DNA of 64,000 bases from Chryseobacterium sp. JV274 (GCF_903969135.1 NZ_LR824569.1:558001-622000); one strand, 5' to 3'. Counted from the first letter of the stretch, positions 1 to 8,323 are shown. Translations and numbers: made by a program. The notes: generated from the sequence alone by a model not told the origin.

Positions 1-27
1 ATCAGGATATATTGTAAAAATTAATGG

Positions 28-35
28 TAAATTTG
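28..35 (+). promoter_or_regulatory. -7 promoter element of the AraC regulator gene
   Basis: TAAATTTG fits the Bacteroidota -7 consensus TAnnTTTG and lies 17 bases before the ATG at 53. No convincing -33 TTG sits at normal spacing, so this is a partial promoter call. Confidence 0.4.
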
Positions 36-52
36 TAAAAATCCATTCTTTC

Positions 53-907
53 ATGAAACGAATCGTTAATTTCAATTCTTTTAATGTTTTCAGCATTGAA
101 AAAGAAATCTGGGATGTTGAATATCACAATCATAACTTTTATGAACTGATTATCATAGAAAGTGGAAAAGGGCTTCATCATCTCAACAATATTACTTTTC
201 CTTACAAAAAGGGAGATGTTTTTCTCCTGCGGCCCAGCGATGGCCATGAGTTTTCTATTACCAATAAAACACGATTTATTTATATAAAATTTACAGAACA
301 GTACATATGGGAAAATTTGCTCTCCAATAAAAAGAATGAGCTGAAAAAAGTTGTTCAGCTCATGATGGAAGATCATTCTTTTGTATACGAATCAGTGATC
401 AAATGTAAAACGGATAGGGAACATCTGCTGCAGCTGGCCCGAATTCTTCTGTACGAGTTCAGCCATAAAAACACTTATAATAAAGAGATAAGTTCAGATC
501 TTTTCTCTGCTATTATTACTATTCTGATCCGGAACACGATGAGCAATATCACAGCTAAAAACTGGATTACTCAAAACCTGAGCAGAATTGAAAGGATATT
601 ATATTATATCAATATTAATGCTTTAGATGGGGATAAAATGAAAATTGAAAATCTGGCCAGAGAGTTTATGCTTTCTCCTAATTATATCAGTATTTACATC
701 AAAAAACAGACAGGATTTTCAATACAGCAACATGTGATGCAGCATAAAATGAAAACTGCAGAAAAACTTTTGCTTCAGAGTCATTACAACATCAGTGAGA
801 TTTCAGATAAACTGGGCTTCAATGATGCCAGCCACTTCAATAAAATATTCAAAGGGTATAAGGAAGTGTCTCCTTCTGAGTTTAAAAAGAGATCAATGGT
901 GAAATAA
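53..907 (+). CDS. AraC family transcriptional regulator
   Basis: This is a cytoplasmic DNA-binding regulator of 284 residues, normal for an AraC protein with a sensor domain. Residues about 20-100 look like a cupin-type sensing domain, with HNHNFYELIIIESGKG typical of AraC-binding jelly rolls. Residues about 185-280 are the double helix-turn-helix, with the first helix pair around LAREFMLSPNYISIYIKK and the conserved second motif ISDKLGFNDASHFNKIFK ending in SPSEFKKR. The ATG at 53 is chosen because a -7 box lies just before it. The gene stands alone, 93 bases ahead of a NUDIX gene with its own promoter, so the target is unknown. The family call is certain; the ligand is not visible. Confidence 0.93.
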   Translation: MKRIVNFNSFNVFSIEKEIWDVEYHNHNFYELIIIESGKGLHHLNNITFPYKKGDVFLLRPSDGHEFSITNKTRFIYIKFTEQYIWENLLSNKKNELKKVVQLMMEDHSFVYESVIKCKTDREHLLQLARILLYEFSHKNTYNKEISSDLFSAIITILIRNTMSNITAKNWITQNLSRIERILYYININALDGDKMKIENLAREFMLSPNYISIYIKKQTGFSIQQHVMQHKMKTAEKLLLQSHYNISEISDKLGFNDASHFNKIFKGYKEVSPSEFKKRSMVK

Positions 908-972
908 TGAAGATAAGTTTCATTTCAACTTTCTTAATGATTTTCTTTCCAGCTCAATTAATCTATTTTTTA

Positions 973-980
973 TATCTTTA
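973..980 (+). promoter_or_regulatory. -7 promoter element of the NUDIX/leader-peptide operon
   Basis: TATCTTTA is one base off the TAnnTTTG consensus and lies 20 bases before the NUDIX start codon, a usual leader length in this genus. Confidence 0.4.
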
Positions 981-1000
981 ATAATCAAACCTTTAAGCTT

Positions 1001-1468
1001 ATGAAAGCGAGTGCCGGGATTTTACTCTTTAAAAAAGAAAAAGACAGACTGTATTACTTTCTGGTTCATCCTGGCGGACCTTTCTGGAAAAATAAAGACC
1101 TGGGAGCATGGTCTATTCCAAAAGGAGAGCTTCTTCCAGATGAAAATCCATTGGATCGTGCATTAACGGAATTTAAAGAAGAAACAGGGAAAACAGTGGA
1201 AGGGAACTTTGTTGAATTGTCACCCATTAAGCAAAAAGGAGGGAAAATAGTTTATGCCTGGGCATTGGAGGGTCATATGGATACTTCAGATCTTTACAGC
1301 AATACCTTCTCTATGGAATGGCCACCCAAATCCGGTAAAATAATAGAAATTCCCGAAGTAGATCAATGGGAATGGTTTACTTCAGAAGAAGCACAGCAAC
1401 GCATTAATATTGCACAGAAAGATTTTATTACAGAACTCGAAAATATAGTAAAAAAAATAACACCTTAA
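1001..1468 (+). CDS. NUDIX hydrolase
   Basis: This 155-residue single-domain NUDIX pyrophosphohydrolase is predicted to cleave a nucleoside diphosphate linked to another group, using Mg2+ bound by the NUDIX box. The box is GELLPDENPLDRALTEFKEE followed by TGK (about residues 41-63): the G, the first E and the EExxG core are present, but the usual Arg before Glu is Thr. The N-terminal strand MKASAGILLFKK and the PGGPFW segment resemble the diadenosine polyphosphate hydrolase-like subgroup. Only 9 bases separate its stop from the next start, so it is probably co-transcribed with the small Cys-rich peptide. Substrate is unknown. Confidence 0.9.
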   Translation: MKASAGILLFKKEKDRLYYFLVHPGGPFWKNKDLGAWSIPKGELLPDENPLDRALTEFKEETGKTVEGNFVELSPIKQKGGKIVYAWALEGHMDTSDLYSNTFSMEWPPKSGKIIEIPEVDQWEWFTSEEAQQRINIAQKDFITELENIVKKITP

Positions 1469-1477
1469 AACAAAGCC

Positions 1478-1705
1478 ATGAAAAAATTAAACAGAAAAAC
1501 ATTAAAAAACATTGTTGGAGAAATCGGTATAGAGCTGAACCTTCCTCTTCCTGTTGGCATCTGTCTTGGAAATCTACTTTCCTTGTGTCCTCCTCATTCT
1601 CATTGCCGCGCAGATGAAAGATGCTATCCTGATGCAGTGGGTCCCTGTATCAACGGGCTGTGTCCTTCAGGCTATCACTGCCATTCAGGAGAATGTGTAA
1701 GATAA
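1478..1705 (+). CDS. Small Cys-rich peptide with bacteriocin-like leader
   Basis: This is a 75-residue peptide of unknown function. The first 15 residues (MKKLNRKTLKNIVGE) resemble leaders of flavobacterial bacteriocin-like peptides, with a basic start, LxRxxLKxI and a Gly near position 14. The rest carries ten cysteines in closely spaced pairs (CPPHSHCRADERCYP, CINGLCPSGYHCHSGEC), a disulfide-rich or metal-binding pattern. It follows the NUDIX gene by 9 bases and ends at a strong terminator. It shares its leader type, but not its core, with peptides at 23207, 28532, 31620 and 31813. Export and maturation are inferred only; no transporter or modifying enzyme is adjacent. Confidence 0.7.
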   Translation: MKKLNRKTLKNIVGEIGIELNLPLPVGICLGNLLSLCPPHSHCRADERCYPDAVGPCINGLCPSGYHCHSGECVR

Positions 1706-1716
1706 AAAATCAAAAC

Positions 1717-1750
1717 AAAAAGACGTTTATCAATCTGATAAACGTCTTTT
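1717..1750. terminator. Bidirectional Rho-independent terminator
   Basis: A perfect 12-bp stem (AGACGTTTATCA with its complement, loop ATC) is flanked by an A-run on the left and TTTT on the right. It serves the NUDIX/peptide operon and the convergent gene that ends at 1764. Confidence 0.9.
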
Positions 1751-1763
1751 ATATATTAAAGTT

Positions 1764-2255
1764 TTATCTCTTTATTCCGATTGCCCTTAATGCACTGGAT
1801 GTCAAAAAGATATCATCAAACACCGTAAGTGATTCTACATCATTAAATCCTGAAGGAATCAGGTCATTTTTATTAAAAGATAATTCGATAGAAGCATCAT
1901 ATGAAGCGATGATTCTCACTTTTGAATATCCGTTATAATCTACTTTAAAACCTTCAAACATACAGTTTTGTTCTGCCTTCTGATATTCGCCGTATTCTTC
2001 AAAACCTGCAATATCAGTTCTTTTTCCGTCATTATGGTCAAGGGATTTCCATGAGTCATAATTTTTAGGTTCTTTCAGAATATTTCCTTCACGATCTAAA
2101 GGAACAAACATTCCAAGAGTTAAACGCTTCTTTAAAAAATTGGCATAATTATTCATCAGATTTAAAATCTGAAGATCAGCATATCCTTCGTGTGAATAAT
2201 ATTCCAGCACGAAAGTGGTCATCGGAATCAGCTTATGAGAAGCATCAGTCGGCAT
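1764..2255 (-). CDS. Conserved-looking hypothetical protein
   Basis: I do not recognise this 163-residue protein. It has no signal peptide or membrane segment, is acidic and hydrophilic, and reads as a compact alpha/beta cytoplasmic protein (for example LTLGMFVPLDREGNIL and MFEGFKVDYNGYSKVRIIASY). Met12 at 2222 is an alternative start. It is monocistronic, convergent with the leader-peptide operon and shares its terminator. Base composition matches the surroundings. Confidence 0.7.
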   Translation of the reverse strand: MPTDASHKLIPMTTFVLEYYSHEGYADLQILNLMNNYANFLKKRLTLGMFVPLDREGNILKEPKNYDSWKSLDHNDGKRTDIAGFEEYGEYQKAEQNCMFEGFKVDYNGYSKVRIIASYDASIELSFNKNDLIPSGFNDVESLTVFDDIFLTSSALRAIGIKR

Positions 2256-2388
2256 AATTAGTCTTTACTTTTTTTTGGCCGATAAAAATAGTATTTTTAT
2301 TTACTCTACCCAATGGAAGTAAGTGAATAGGATGGAATTTATACCGATTCTGAATAACAATAAGTATAGAACAACCCTCCATTTTTAG

Positions 2389-2396
2389 TATTTTTG
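2389..2396 (+). promoter_or_regulatory. -7 promoter element
   Basis: TATTTTTG matches TAnnTTTG exactly and lies 75 bases before the secreted SH3-like gene. No clear -33 TTG is seen. Confidence 0.35.
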
Positions 2397-2470
2397 AAGG
2401 AAATAACCTTATAGCAATAACCCATCCACTTGAAAAAACTGGAGATTTTTTACCCTTTACAAATTATTAT

Positions 2471-3679
2471 ATGTTGAAAAAAATACTTTTAGGAGCCAGC
2501 ATCATTCATTGTTGCTTTTACAATACTATGGCTCAGAGCCCTGATCAACACCCGGTTTATACATCCGAATGGGGACATCTTTACCGAGATCAAGGAAATA
2601 ATAAGGATCTTCTGGGGATATTTTCTACCGAAGCTCCGGTTTATCTTCTCGATTCTACCCGCACACAATACAAAGTACAGGTAAGCAACGGTGATATTGG
2701 CTTTATAAATCGTCAGCCTTTACAAAAAAACATGCGTGGAAAGAAATCTGCGGGTGAACCCGCTCAGTATTTTTATAGAGGAACACAAGGATATCAGTGC
2801 CCACATTATTATGTACAGGTATCAGAATTGCGTGTAAGGAAAGCTCCTACAACAGAAAGTGCAGCAATCCGAAGAGCTGCTTTAAATGAAATGGTTTGTA
2901 TTGATTATGTTCCCCTATATGAGGATGGCTGGATCTATATTGGTGATCATTTCCACGAAAATCCCGCATATATCCAAATGAAATATCTGGGTACTGAACT
3001 TACCTATGAAAAAGTATTGAAAGACTATCTGGCAGCGAAGGGTAAAGACAAGGAAAAAGAGCTGGCTCAGGTTGGAAGATTACGTGAAATGGCATGGATT
3101 GGGGATAAAAACCTTAAACAAGCCTTACAATACTGGAAAGAATCCAATACCGGTATAGAAAACCCAAAGATAGATATCGATTTTGAACTTCTTCTGGCAG
3201 ATCAATTTGCAAAAAAGCCAGGTACACAGGCTTATGAAAAGAAATTGAAAGCATTAAATATGCATTTCCTATGGAAGGAAACCTCTCTTTTTGACGGAAA
3301 AATCACAGATGCACAGATTAGACAACTGGAGATGCAGAAGGTTAAAGAGATCCCCAATATGCCGGAATGCGGCTGGGAACCTCAATATTTTTATAGAACA
3401 CCTAATATTATTATTGCTTTTGAAGAATATAAAGGAAAAGTTTCTGGAAGTATCTATAAAATGTCTTTCAGTAATGGTGAAGCTTTAGTCTTAGGAAATG
3501 AGCGTATGGATTCCAATTATGATGAAAGAAATTTTGTAACCCGTTTTGGGGATATGCTGTCTGCACGCTGGATTTCTTCTCCCCACGAATATTACATACA
3601 GAATGGAGATGCAGGACTCTTTATTTTTACTTTTAAAGATGGAAAACTTTTCAGCTATGAATGTATGTACTATTGCTAG
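2471..3679 (+). CDS. Secreted SH3-like domain protein
   Basis: This 402-residue protein is predicted to be exported: residues 1-21 form a signal peptide (MLKKILLGAS... with MAQ before SPDQ). Two stretches resemble bacterial SH3 folds: about 28-80 (LLGIFSTEAPVYLLDSTRTQYKVQVSNGDIGFINR) and about 105-160 (VSELRVRKAPTTESAAIRRA ... DGWIYIGDHF). The C-terminal 200 residues are unassigned. SH3-like modules often bind peptidoglycan or peptides, but no enzymatic domain is visible. It is transcribed alone or with the two following small genes (gaps 55 and 85 bases). Confidence 0.7.
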   Translation: MLKKILLGASIIHCCFYNTMAQSPDQHPVYTSEWGHLYRDQGNNKDLLGIFSTEAPVYLLDSTRTQYKVQVSNGDIGFINRQPLQKNMRGKKSAGEPAQYFYRGTQGYQCPHYYVQVSELRVRKAPTTESAAIRRAALNEMVCIDYVPLYEDGWIYIGDHFHENPAYIQMKYLGTELTYEKVLKDYLAAKGKDKEKELAQVGRLREMAWIGDKNLKQALQYWKESNTGIENPKIDIDFELLLADQFAKKPGTQAYEKKLKALNMHFLWKETSLFDGKITDAQIRQLEMQKVKEIPNMPECGWEPQYFYRTPNIIIAFEEYKGKVSGSIYKMSFSNGEALVLGNERMDSNYDERNFVTRFGDMLSARWISSPHEYYIQNGDAGLFIFTFKDGKLFSYECMYYC

Positions 3680-3734
3680 AATATATTTGATTATTATTTA
3701 CATTAAAATTATATAATTCTAAGATTTACATCTC

Positions 3735-4079
3735 ATGATCAATGATCCAATTTACTTAGCTGCAGACACCTCTATATTTGGTTTCAAGATGGCTGAACTC
3801 GTTGCAGACAAACTTCAGAAAGGTTATTTTCTTGGATATCGGCACCGTGATTTTTGCGGAATGGCCATGAAAATGGACGAAAAAAATCAATTTCTATATG
3901 GAGAGCTTTATGATGGGATTGATTTTTCATTTCCAATGGTTTTTAAAAACAGAGAACTATTTGTTTTATGGCTTTCTAAACAATCCACCGCATCACTGGC
4001 CCGACTGGATGATGATGATTTTTATAGAGCAAACCAGGTAATTACAAGACAACGCTTACTGGAATTTATAAAAGACTAA
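3735..4079 (+). CDS. Hypothetical small cytoplasmic protein
   Basis: This 114-residue protein is unrecognised. It has no signal peptide or transmembrane segment. It is acidic near its C terminus (LDDDDFYRANQ) and ends in a helical segment. It starts 55 bases after the SH3-like gene and stops 85 bases before a probable papain-like-fold protein that seems to have its own promoter. A small acidic protein beside such a gene could be a partner or antagonist, but nothing in the sequence proves that. Confidence 0.6.
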   Translation: MINDPIYLAADTSIFGFKMAELVADKLQKGYFLGYRHRDFCGMAMKMDEKNQFLYGELYDGIDFSFPMVFKNRELFVLWLSKQSTASLARLDDDDFYRANQVITRQRLLEFIKD

Positions 4080-4135
4080 TAATGTGCTAAAAATCTAGTC
4101 CTATTCTCCAACAACAGTGATTAAATTTAAAGCTG

Positions 4136-4143
4136 TATCTTTA
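4136..4143 (+). promoter_or_regulatory. -7 element that argues for the 4165 start
   Basis: TATCTTTA resembles TAnnTTTG. Transcription from it would begin near 4150, after the in-frame GTG at 4117 and before the ATG at 4165, so it favours the shorter reading frame. Confidence 0.4.
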
Positions 4144-4164
4144 CGCTACCAAACAAAATATTAT

Positions 4165-4650
4165 ATGTCATTTATTACACCGGAAGGAGCCAGGAAGGCT
4201 CAGCTATCCCTATCAGAAAGAGCACCCGTTGCTCATGCTATTCTCTCAGGAGCAGAGAATATTTCGAAATACAACAATGGAGTATGTCATGATGTAGTAG
4301 CCTATGCTTTATATATGCGTGGTGCCTCTATAAGTCCTGCTCAGCTGGCAGAATCGGCCGGACAAAAATGGTTAACTGTATTTAACTATCCTTCAGGAGA
4401 AAAGTGGGACGGATATTCACCAATTCCTGCAGGAAAAGCTATTGGTTTCTACAGACTTATTGATAAAACCTTCTTTCATTCAGCGGTTACAACAGGAAAA
4501 GGAAATGAAATAAGATCTGTTAACGGATTTTCATTAGGTTCTGCATGGTCTGTACCTGTAGATATGAAATGGGTATTAGGTAAAAGAAATTCTGACGGCA
4601 CATTCAATTATGATGGTACCAAAATAGAAGTCTATATCTCTTCTTTATAG
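4165..4650 (+). CDS. Hypothetical protein, possible papain-like (NlpC/CHAP-like) fold
   Basis: This is a 161-residue protein from the ATG at 4165; a GTG at 4117 would add 16 residues. No family is recognised with confidence. The order of elements recalls papain-like hydrolases: a Cys at the head of a helix (NGVCHDVVAYAL, Cys41), a PxGKAIGFY turn like the PGD turn of NlpC/CHAP domains, then His105 starting a strand (FHSAVTTGKGNEIRSVNG). There is no signal peptide. If active it could be a cysteine peptidase, amidase or a secreted effector lacking a Sec signal. A terminator follows directly. Confidence 0.6.
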   Translation: MSFITPEGARKAQLSLSERAPVAHAILSGAENISKYNNGVCHDVVAYALYMRGASISPAQLAESAGQKWLTVFNYPSGEKWDGYSPIPAGKAIGFYRLIDKTFFHSAVTTGKGNEIRSVNGFSLGSAWSVPVDMKWVLGKRNSDGTFNYDGTKIEVYISSL

Positions 4651-4670
4651 TCGAAATTTCATTGTGATAA

Positions 4671-4708
4671 AAACAGGCAGATTTGCAAATTAGCAGATTT
4701 GCCTGTTT
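4671..4708. terminator. Bidirectional terminator hairpin
   Basis: AAACAGGCA pairs with TGCCTGTTT and the inner GATTTGC pairs with GCAGATT through two wobbles, giving a 16-bp stem with loop AAATTA. It lies between the convergent genes ending at 4650 and 4722. Confidence 0.8.
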
Positions 4709-4721
4709 ATTATGTATCACC

Positions 4722-5111
4722 CTAAGCATCAGCACATTTCGGACATATCCCGCTGATGATAAAATTGTACTCCTGTGCAATAAAATGTTCCGGTAAACTG
4801 AATTCCGGAATCGCGTTTTCAATACACGTCACAGAATGACATTCTTTGCAGTTGAAATGAACATGATTATGAAAATGTTTTTCGTGAGTACATTTCCCGC
4901 TGCACTTTGCAAAATTCACCACACCGTCAATATTAACGATCTTGTGAATAGCCCCTTCATTTTCAAGCCTTTCCAATACCCTGTAAATCGTTACTCTATT
5001 GCATAGATCACCCAATTTTTTCTGTATATCAGAATGGGTAAGGGCTATATCTGAGGCATTGATAAGACTTAAAATTTCAGTTTTAGCATGCGTGTTTCTA
5101 ACTTGTTTCAT
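4722..5111 (-). CDS. zur: Fur family regulator, probably zinc-responsive (Zur)
   Basis: This is a 129-residue Fur-type metalloregulator. Residues 1-60 form the winged helix (DIQKKLGDLCNRVTIYRVLE), and the C-terminal half has a His cluster (HFHNHVHF, residues 79-86) and the structural zinc pairs Cys88/Cys91 and Cys123/Cys126. The zinc assignment comes mainly from context: it is divergent from a MerC-like protein and a COG0523 GTPase, both typical of zinc-limitation regulons, and its own upstream region holds a 13-bp palindrome repeated in front of those genes. Fur or PerR cannot be excluded from the protein alone. The box begins 8 bases from its start codon, suggesting autoregulation. Confidence 0.85.
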   Translation of the reverse strand: MKQVRNTHAKTEILSLINASDIALTHSDIQKKLGDLCNRVTIYRVLERLENEGAIHKIVNIDGVVNFAKCSGKCTHEKHFHNHVHFNCKECHSVTCIENAIPEFSLPEHFIAQEYNFIISGICPKCADA

Positions 5112-5118
5112 GTTTTAA

Positions 5119-5132
5119 TGCAACAAAGTTGC
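5119..5132. promoter_or_regulatory. Putative Zur operator 1
   Basis: TGCAACAAAGTTGC contains the perfect palindrome GCAAC-AAA-GTTGC (5120-5132). It lies 8 bases upstream of the Fur-family start and covers the GTTG used as the -33 element of the divergent MerC promoter, so one bound dimer could affect both directions. Confidence 0.7.
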
Positions 5133-5160
5133 TTTATTTGGATTTTTATTTATACTTTTG
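5128..5160 (+). promoter_or_regulatory. Promoter of the MerC-like/COG0523 operon
   Basis: GTTG at 5128-5131 and TACTTTTG at 5153-5160 (a match to TAnnTTTG) are 21 bases apart. Both elements overlap copies of the palindromic box, a layout expected for repression. The ATG used is at 5198. Confidence 0.65.
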
Positions 5161-5172
5161 CAACAAAGTTAC
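5160..5172. promoter_or_regulatory. Putative Zur operator 2
   Basis: GCAACAAAGTTAC differs from the perfect box at 5120-5132 by one base. It overlaps the last base of the -7 element and the likely transcription start of the MerC-like gene. The two box centres are 40 bp apart. Confidence 0.65.
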
Positions 5173-5197
5173 AATAAGAAAATCAATCCATACTATT

Positions 5198-5536
5198 ATG
5201 AAGTCAAAAATTCTTGATGCTGTAGGACTCTCCGCTGCTGTTTTATGCCTGATTCATTGTATTGTCTTCCCATTATTACTGATTGTCCCTTTGGGAATAT
5301 CGCATAATCCCTATATTGATTTGGGGTTCCTTTGTATTGGTATCATTATCGTGTTCAGAGTAACCAAAAAGATAACCAACCGCTGGCTGAAACTTTTATT
5401 CTGGATATCCGTTTCTCTCATCTTTATTTCTGTACTCACAGATCTGATCTTTGAAATTCATATTCCTCTGATCTATCTTGGAACTGCGGGTTTAATTACT
5501 GGACATATCATCAATTTTAAAAATCATAAACATTAA
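5198..5536 (+). CDS. MerC domain inner-membrane protein
   Basis: This is a 112-residue integral membrane protein with about four hydrophobic segments (roughly 8-30, 40-57, 66-85 and 88-105). The CLIHC pair (Cys17/Cys21) in the first helix is the MerC signature for metal binding. No mer operon is present, and the context points to zinc handling. Translation is placed at ATG 5198 because the promoter lies between the earlier in-frame TTG at 5129 and this codon. It is followed after 4 bases by the COG0523 GTPase, with which it forms an operon under the palindromic boxes. Transport direction is unknown. Confidence 0.8.
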   Translation: MKSKILDAVGLSAAVLCLIHCIVFPLLLIVPLGISHNPYIDLGFLCIGIIIVFRVTKKITNRWLKLLFWISVSLIFISVLTDLIFEIHIPLIYLGTAGLITGHIINFKNHKH

Positions 5537-5540
5537 ATAT

Positions 5541-6743
5541 ATGACGAAGAAACTTCCTGTAACGGTACTCAGTGGTTTTTTGGGAGCTGGAAAAACCACA
5601 TTACTCAATCATATTCTGCATAATAGACAAGGCTTGAAAGTAGCAGTCATTGTGAATGATATGAGCGAAGTGAATATTGATGCCCGTCTTATTGAAAATC
5701 AAAATACTCTTTCAAGAACGGAAGAAAAGCTGGTAGAAATGAGCAACGGATGTATCTGCTGTACACTCCGCGAAGATCTGATGGTAGAAGTAGAACGTCT
5801 TGCTCACGAAAATCGTTTTGATTACCTATTGATAGAGAGCACGGGAATCAGTGAGCCCATTCCGGTTGCCCAAACCTTTACCTATATAGATGATGAGAGT
5901 GGAATAGACCTTTCCCGCTTCAGCTATGTAGATACGATGGTAACTGTAGTGGATTGTTTCAATTTTATGAAAGATTTCGGTTCCAATGAACTGTTGATGG
6001 ATCGCGACCTTACCGATATGGAAGGAGATTATAGAACCATTGTCAATCTTCTTACGGACCAGATTGAGTTTGCCAATGTGATTATTTTAAACAAAACAGA
6101 TCTTATCAACTCCGAAACACTTGGATTTTTAAAAGCTGCCATTAAAAAATTAAATCCTGATGCTGTCATTCTACATTCCGAATTTGGTAAAATTGAACCT
6201 CAGCAGATTTTAAATACTCAACTTTTTGATTTTGATAAAGCACAATCTTCAGCTGGCTGGCAAAAAGAATTACAATCTGAGCATCATACTCCTGAAACTG
6301 AGGAATATGGAATCAGCTCTCTGGTTTTCAGAGATAGAAAACCGTTTCATCCTGTAAGGCTCTGGAACTATTTGAATCATCATTACCCTGAAGGAACAAT
6401 AAGGGCAAAAGGATTGTTCTGGCTGGCCTCAAGGCCAGATGATGCTTTGAATTTTTCCCAGGCCGGAGGATCTTTCCGTCTGGAAAAAGCTGGAGTATGG
6501 TGGGGCAGCATGCCTACGAACCAACGCGCACTGTATTCTTCATTTGCAGAAAATCAGGAATTTATAGAAAGCAGATGGGATAAAAACTGGGGCGACAGAA
6601 TCAATGAGCTTGTATTTATCGGGCAGAACCTGGATAAAGATCAAATGGTGTCAGACCTGCAGCATTGTCTTATTAATGAGCAGGAAAAAGAATTGTTTGA
6701 TCAGAAACAACCTTTTGAAGATCCTTTTCCAATGGATATTTAA
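5541..6743 (+). CDS. COG0523 family GTP-binding metallochaperone
   Basis: This 400-residue G3E GTPase of the CobW/YeiR/ZigA group uses GTP hydrolysis to deliver a metal, probably zinc, to client proteins. The Walker A motif is GFLGAGKTT (residues 12-20), the metal-binding CxCC is CICC (71-74), ESTGISEP is the switch region, and NKTDL is the base-specificity motif. The CobW C-terminal domain covers about 255-370. Its place behind the Zur-type promoter and beside a Fur-family gene fits the zinc-starvation subclass. An alkaline phosphatase, a zinc enzyme and possible client, follows 77 bases later with its own related box. Confidence 0.9.
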   Translation: MTKKLPVTVLSGFLGAGKTTLLNHILHNRQGLKVAVIVNDMSEVNIDARLIENQNTLSRTEEKLVEMSNGCICCTLREDLMVEVERLAHENRFDYLLIESTGISEPIPVAQTFTYIDDESGIDLSRFSYVDTMVTVVDCFNFMKDFGSNELLMDRDLTDMEGDYRTIVNLLTDQIEFANVIILNKTDLINSETLGFLKAAIKKLNPDAVILHSEFGKIEPQQILNTQLFDFDKAQSSAGWQKELQSEHHTPETEEYGISSLVFRDRKPFHPVRLWNYLNHHYPEGTIRAKGLFWLASRPDDALNFSQAGGSFRLEKAGVWWGSMPTNQRALYSSFAENQEFIESRWDKNWGDRINELVFIGQNLDKDQMVSDLQHCLINEQEKELFDQKQPFEDPFPMDI

Positions 6744-6761
6744 ATTTAACCTTTAATTAAT

Positions 6762-6774
6762 GCAACTTTGTTTC
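6762..6774. promoter_or_regulatory. Putative Zur operator 3, upstream of alkaline phosphatase
   Basis: GCAACTTTGTTTC is one base away from the reverse complement of the perfect box at 5120-5132. It lies 46 bases before the alkaline phosphatase ATG, which suggests that this enzyme belongs to the same regulon. Confidence 0.55.
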
Positions 6775-6820
6775 GATAAAAAACTAAATACAATAACTTA
6801 CCACCTTATTTCAAAACAAT

Positions 6821-8218
6821 ATGGACAGAAGAAAATTTCTAAAAGGTTCAGCATTACTTTCAGGGTTATTTACTTTATCACCGACTGACCTCTGGAGCTT
6901 CGGGAGGGCTATAGAAAATCCGCGGACAGGAAAAGCAAAGAACATCATCTTTATGGTAAGTGACGGGATGAGTCTTGGAACACTTTCAATGGCAGATCTG
7001 TATTCCCGGAATATTTTGGGAAAAGGGAGTAACTGGCTCAATCTGTATCATGAGAAAAAAGTGACACGAGCCTTGATGGACACTGCCTCTGCAAGTTCTA
7101 TTGTAACGGATTCCGCTGCAGCAAGTTCCGCTTTCGGAGGAGGAATAAGAGTCAAGAATGGAGTCCTGAATATGGGACCCAACGGTGAAAAACATCTTCC
7201 CATATGGCAGCAATATAAAAAAGCAGGAAAAAAAGCAGGCTGTGTGACAACCGTTACCATTACACATGCCACTCCTGCAGGATTCTGTGTAAATTCTTCA
7301 AAAAGAAATGCAGAACCCCAAATCGCTGAAATGTATGCCGAGCTGGAACTGGATGTGCTGTTAGGAGGTGGAGACGAATTTTTTAATCCTGCCAAAAGAG
7401 AAGACAAGAAAGATATCTATTCTGTGTACAGCAAAAAAGGATACAGAATTTTAAAAAAACAAACCGACCTTAAAGAAATCAAAAAAGGAGAAAAATTATT
7501 AGGAATATTCAGTACAGGAGCCCTGCCTTACAGCATTGACAGAACCCATGTTCAGGAATTCAAAAATACACCGACTCTTGCAGAAATGGCAAAGACCGCC
7601 ATTGATCAGCTGAAAGATCATCCCAGCGGTTTTGTTCTTCAGATAGAAGCCGGAAAAGTAGACTGGGCTGCCCATGCTAACGATGTTGCAGCACTCATTC
7701 ATGATCAGCTTGCATTTGATGAAGCTGTAAAAACAGTAATAGATTTTGCCGAAAAAGATGGAAATACCTTAGTCATCATCACTACAGACCATGGAAATGC
7801 CAATCCCGGAACGATTTACGGAACTGATGCTACCAAGAATTTTAACAGCATTTCAGACTATCAATACACCAATGAATATATTCTGAACAAAATTCAGAAA
7901 GACTATTCGGTAAAAGATATTAAAAACTGGGTTTATGAGAGCAACAAAATTGTGCTGAATGATGATGAAGCCAAACATCTGCTAAGCTTTTACAACGGAC
8001 TTGAAAAAGAGGAAGAAGGACTTTATAATTATAAAAAACTGCCCTTTAAACTCTACTCAGAAATTCAGAAAAGCAGAAATTCTGTAGGCTGGATCAGCAT
8101 GGACCATTCCGGAGATTATGTGGAAGTAGCGGCTTTTGGTCCCGGAAATGAACTTTTACAGCCTTTTATTAAAAATACAGACCTCCATGATCTGATGCTG
8201 AAAGCCTGTTTGATATAG
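6821..8218 (+). CDS. Alkaline phosphatase (PhoA-type), Tat-exported
   Basis: This is a 465-residue phosphomonoesterase of the alkaline phosphatase superfamily. The N terminus MDRRKFLKGSALLSGLF is a twin-arginine signal, so it is exported folded with its metals. Metal ligands and nucleophile are recognisable: Asp in MVSDGMS, the nucleophile Ser98 in VTDSAAAS, DWAAHANDVAALIHD, TTDHGNAN and MDHSGDYVEVAAFG. The family uses two Zn2+ and one Mg2+. It sits 77 bases after the zinc GTPase and has its own box copy at 6762, so zinc status rather than only phosphate may control it. A strong terminator follows. Confidence 0.92.
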   Translation: MDRRKFLKGSALLSGLFTLSPTDLWSFGRAIENPRTGKAKNIIFMVSDGMSLGTLSMADLYSRNILGKGSNWLNLYHEKKVTRALMDTASASSIVTDSAAASSAFGGGIRVKNGVLNMGPNGEKHLPIWQQYKKAGKKAGCVTTVTITHATPAGFCVNSSKRNAEPQIAEMYAELELDVLLGGGDEFFNPAKREDKKDIYSVYSKKGYRILKKQTDLKEIKKGEKLLGIFSTGALPYSIDRTHVQEFKNTPTLAEMAKTAIDQLKDHPSGFVLQIEAGKVDWAAHANDVAALIHDQLAFDEAVKTVIDFAEKDGNTLVIITTDHGNANPGTIYGTDATKNFNSISDYQYTNEYILNKIQKDYSVKDIKNWVYESNKIVLNDDEAKHLLSFYNGLEKEEEGLYNYKKLPFKLYSEIQKSRNSVGWISMDHSGDYVEVAAFGPGNELLQPFIKNTDLHDLMLKACLI

Positions 8219-8256
8219 ACATTCATATTTTTTCATATTTAATTATTTGGGAGATA

Positions 8257-8290
8257 CGAGGCGGATTGATTGTGTCCGCCTTGTTTTTTT
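8257..8290 (+). terminator. Rho-independent terminator
   Basis: A 9-bp stem CGAGGCGGA / TCCGCCTTG (one wobble) is followed by a T-run. It ends the alkaline phosphatase transcript. Confidence 0.85.
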
Positions 8291-8323
8291 ATTTATCATC
8301 ATATCTTATAAGTTCTGATTTAT

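Noticed and set aside
4117..4164. GTG-initiated extension of the papain-like protein
   Set aside because: The -7 box at 4136 lies inside the extension, so the transcript would start after the GTG.
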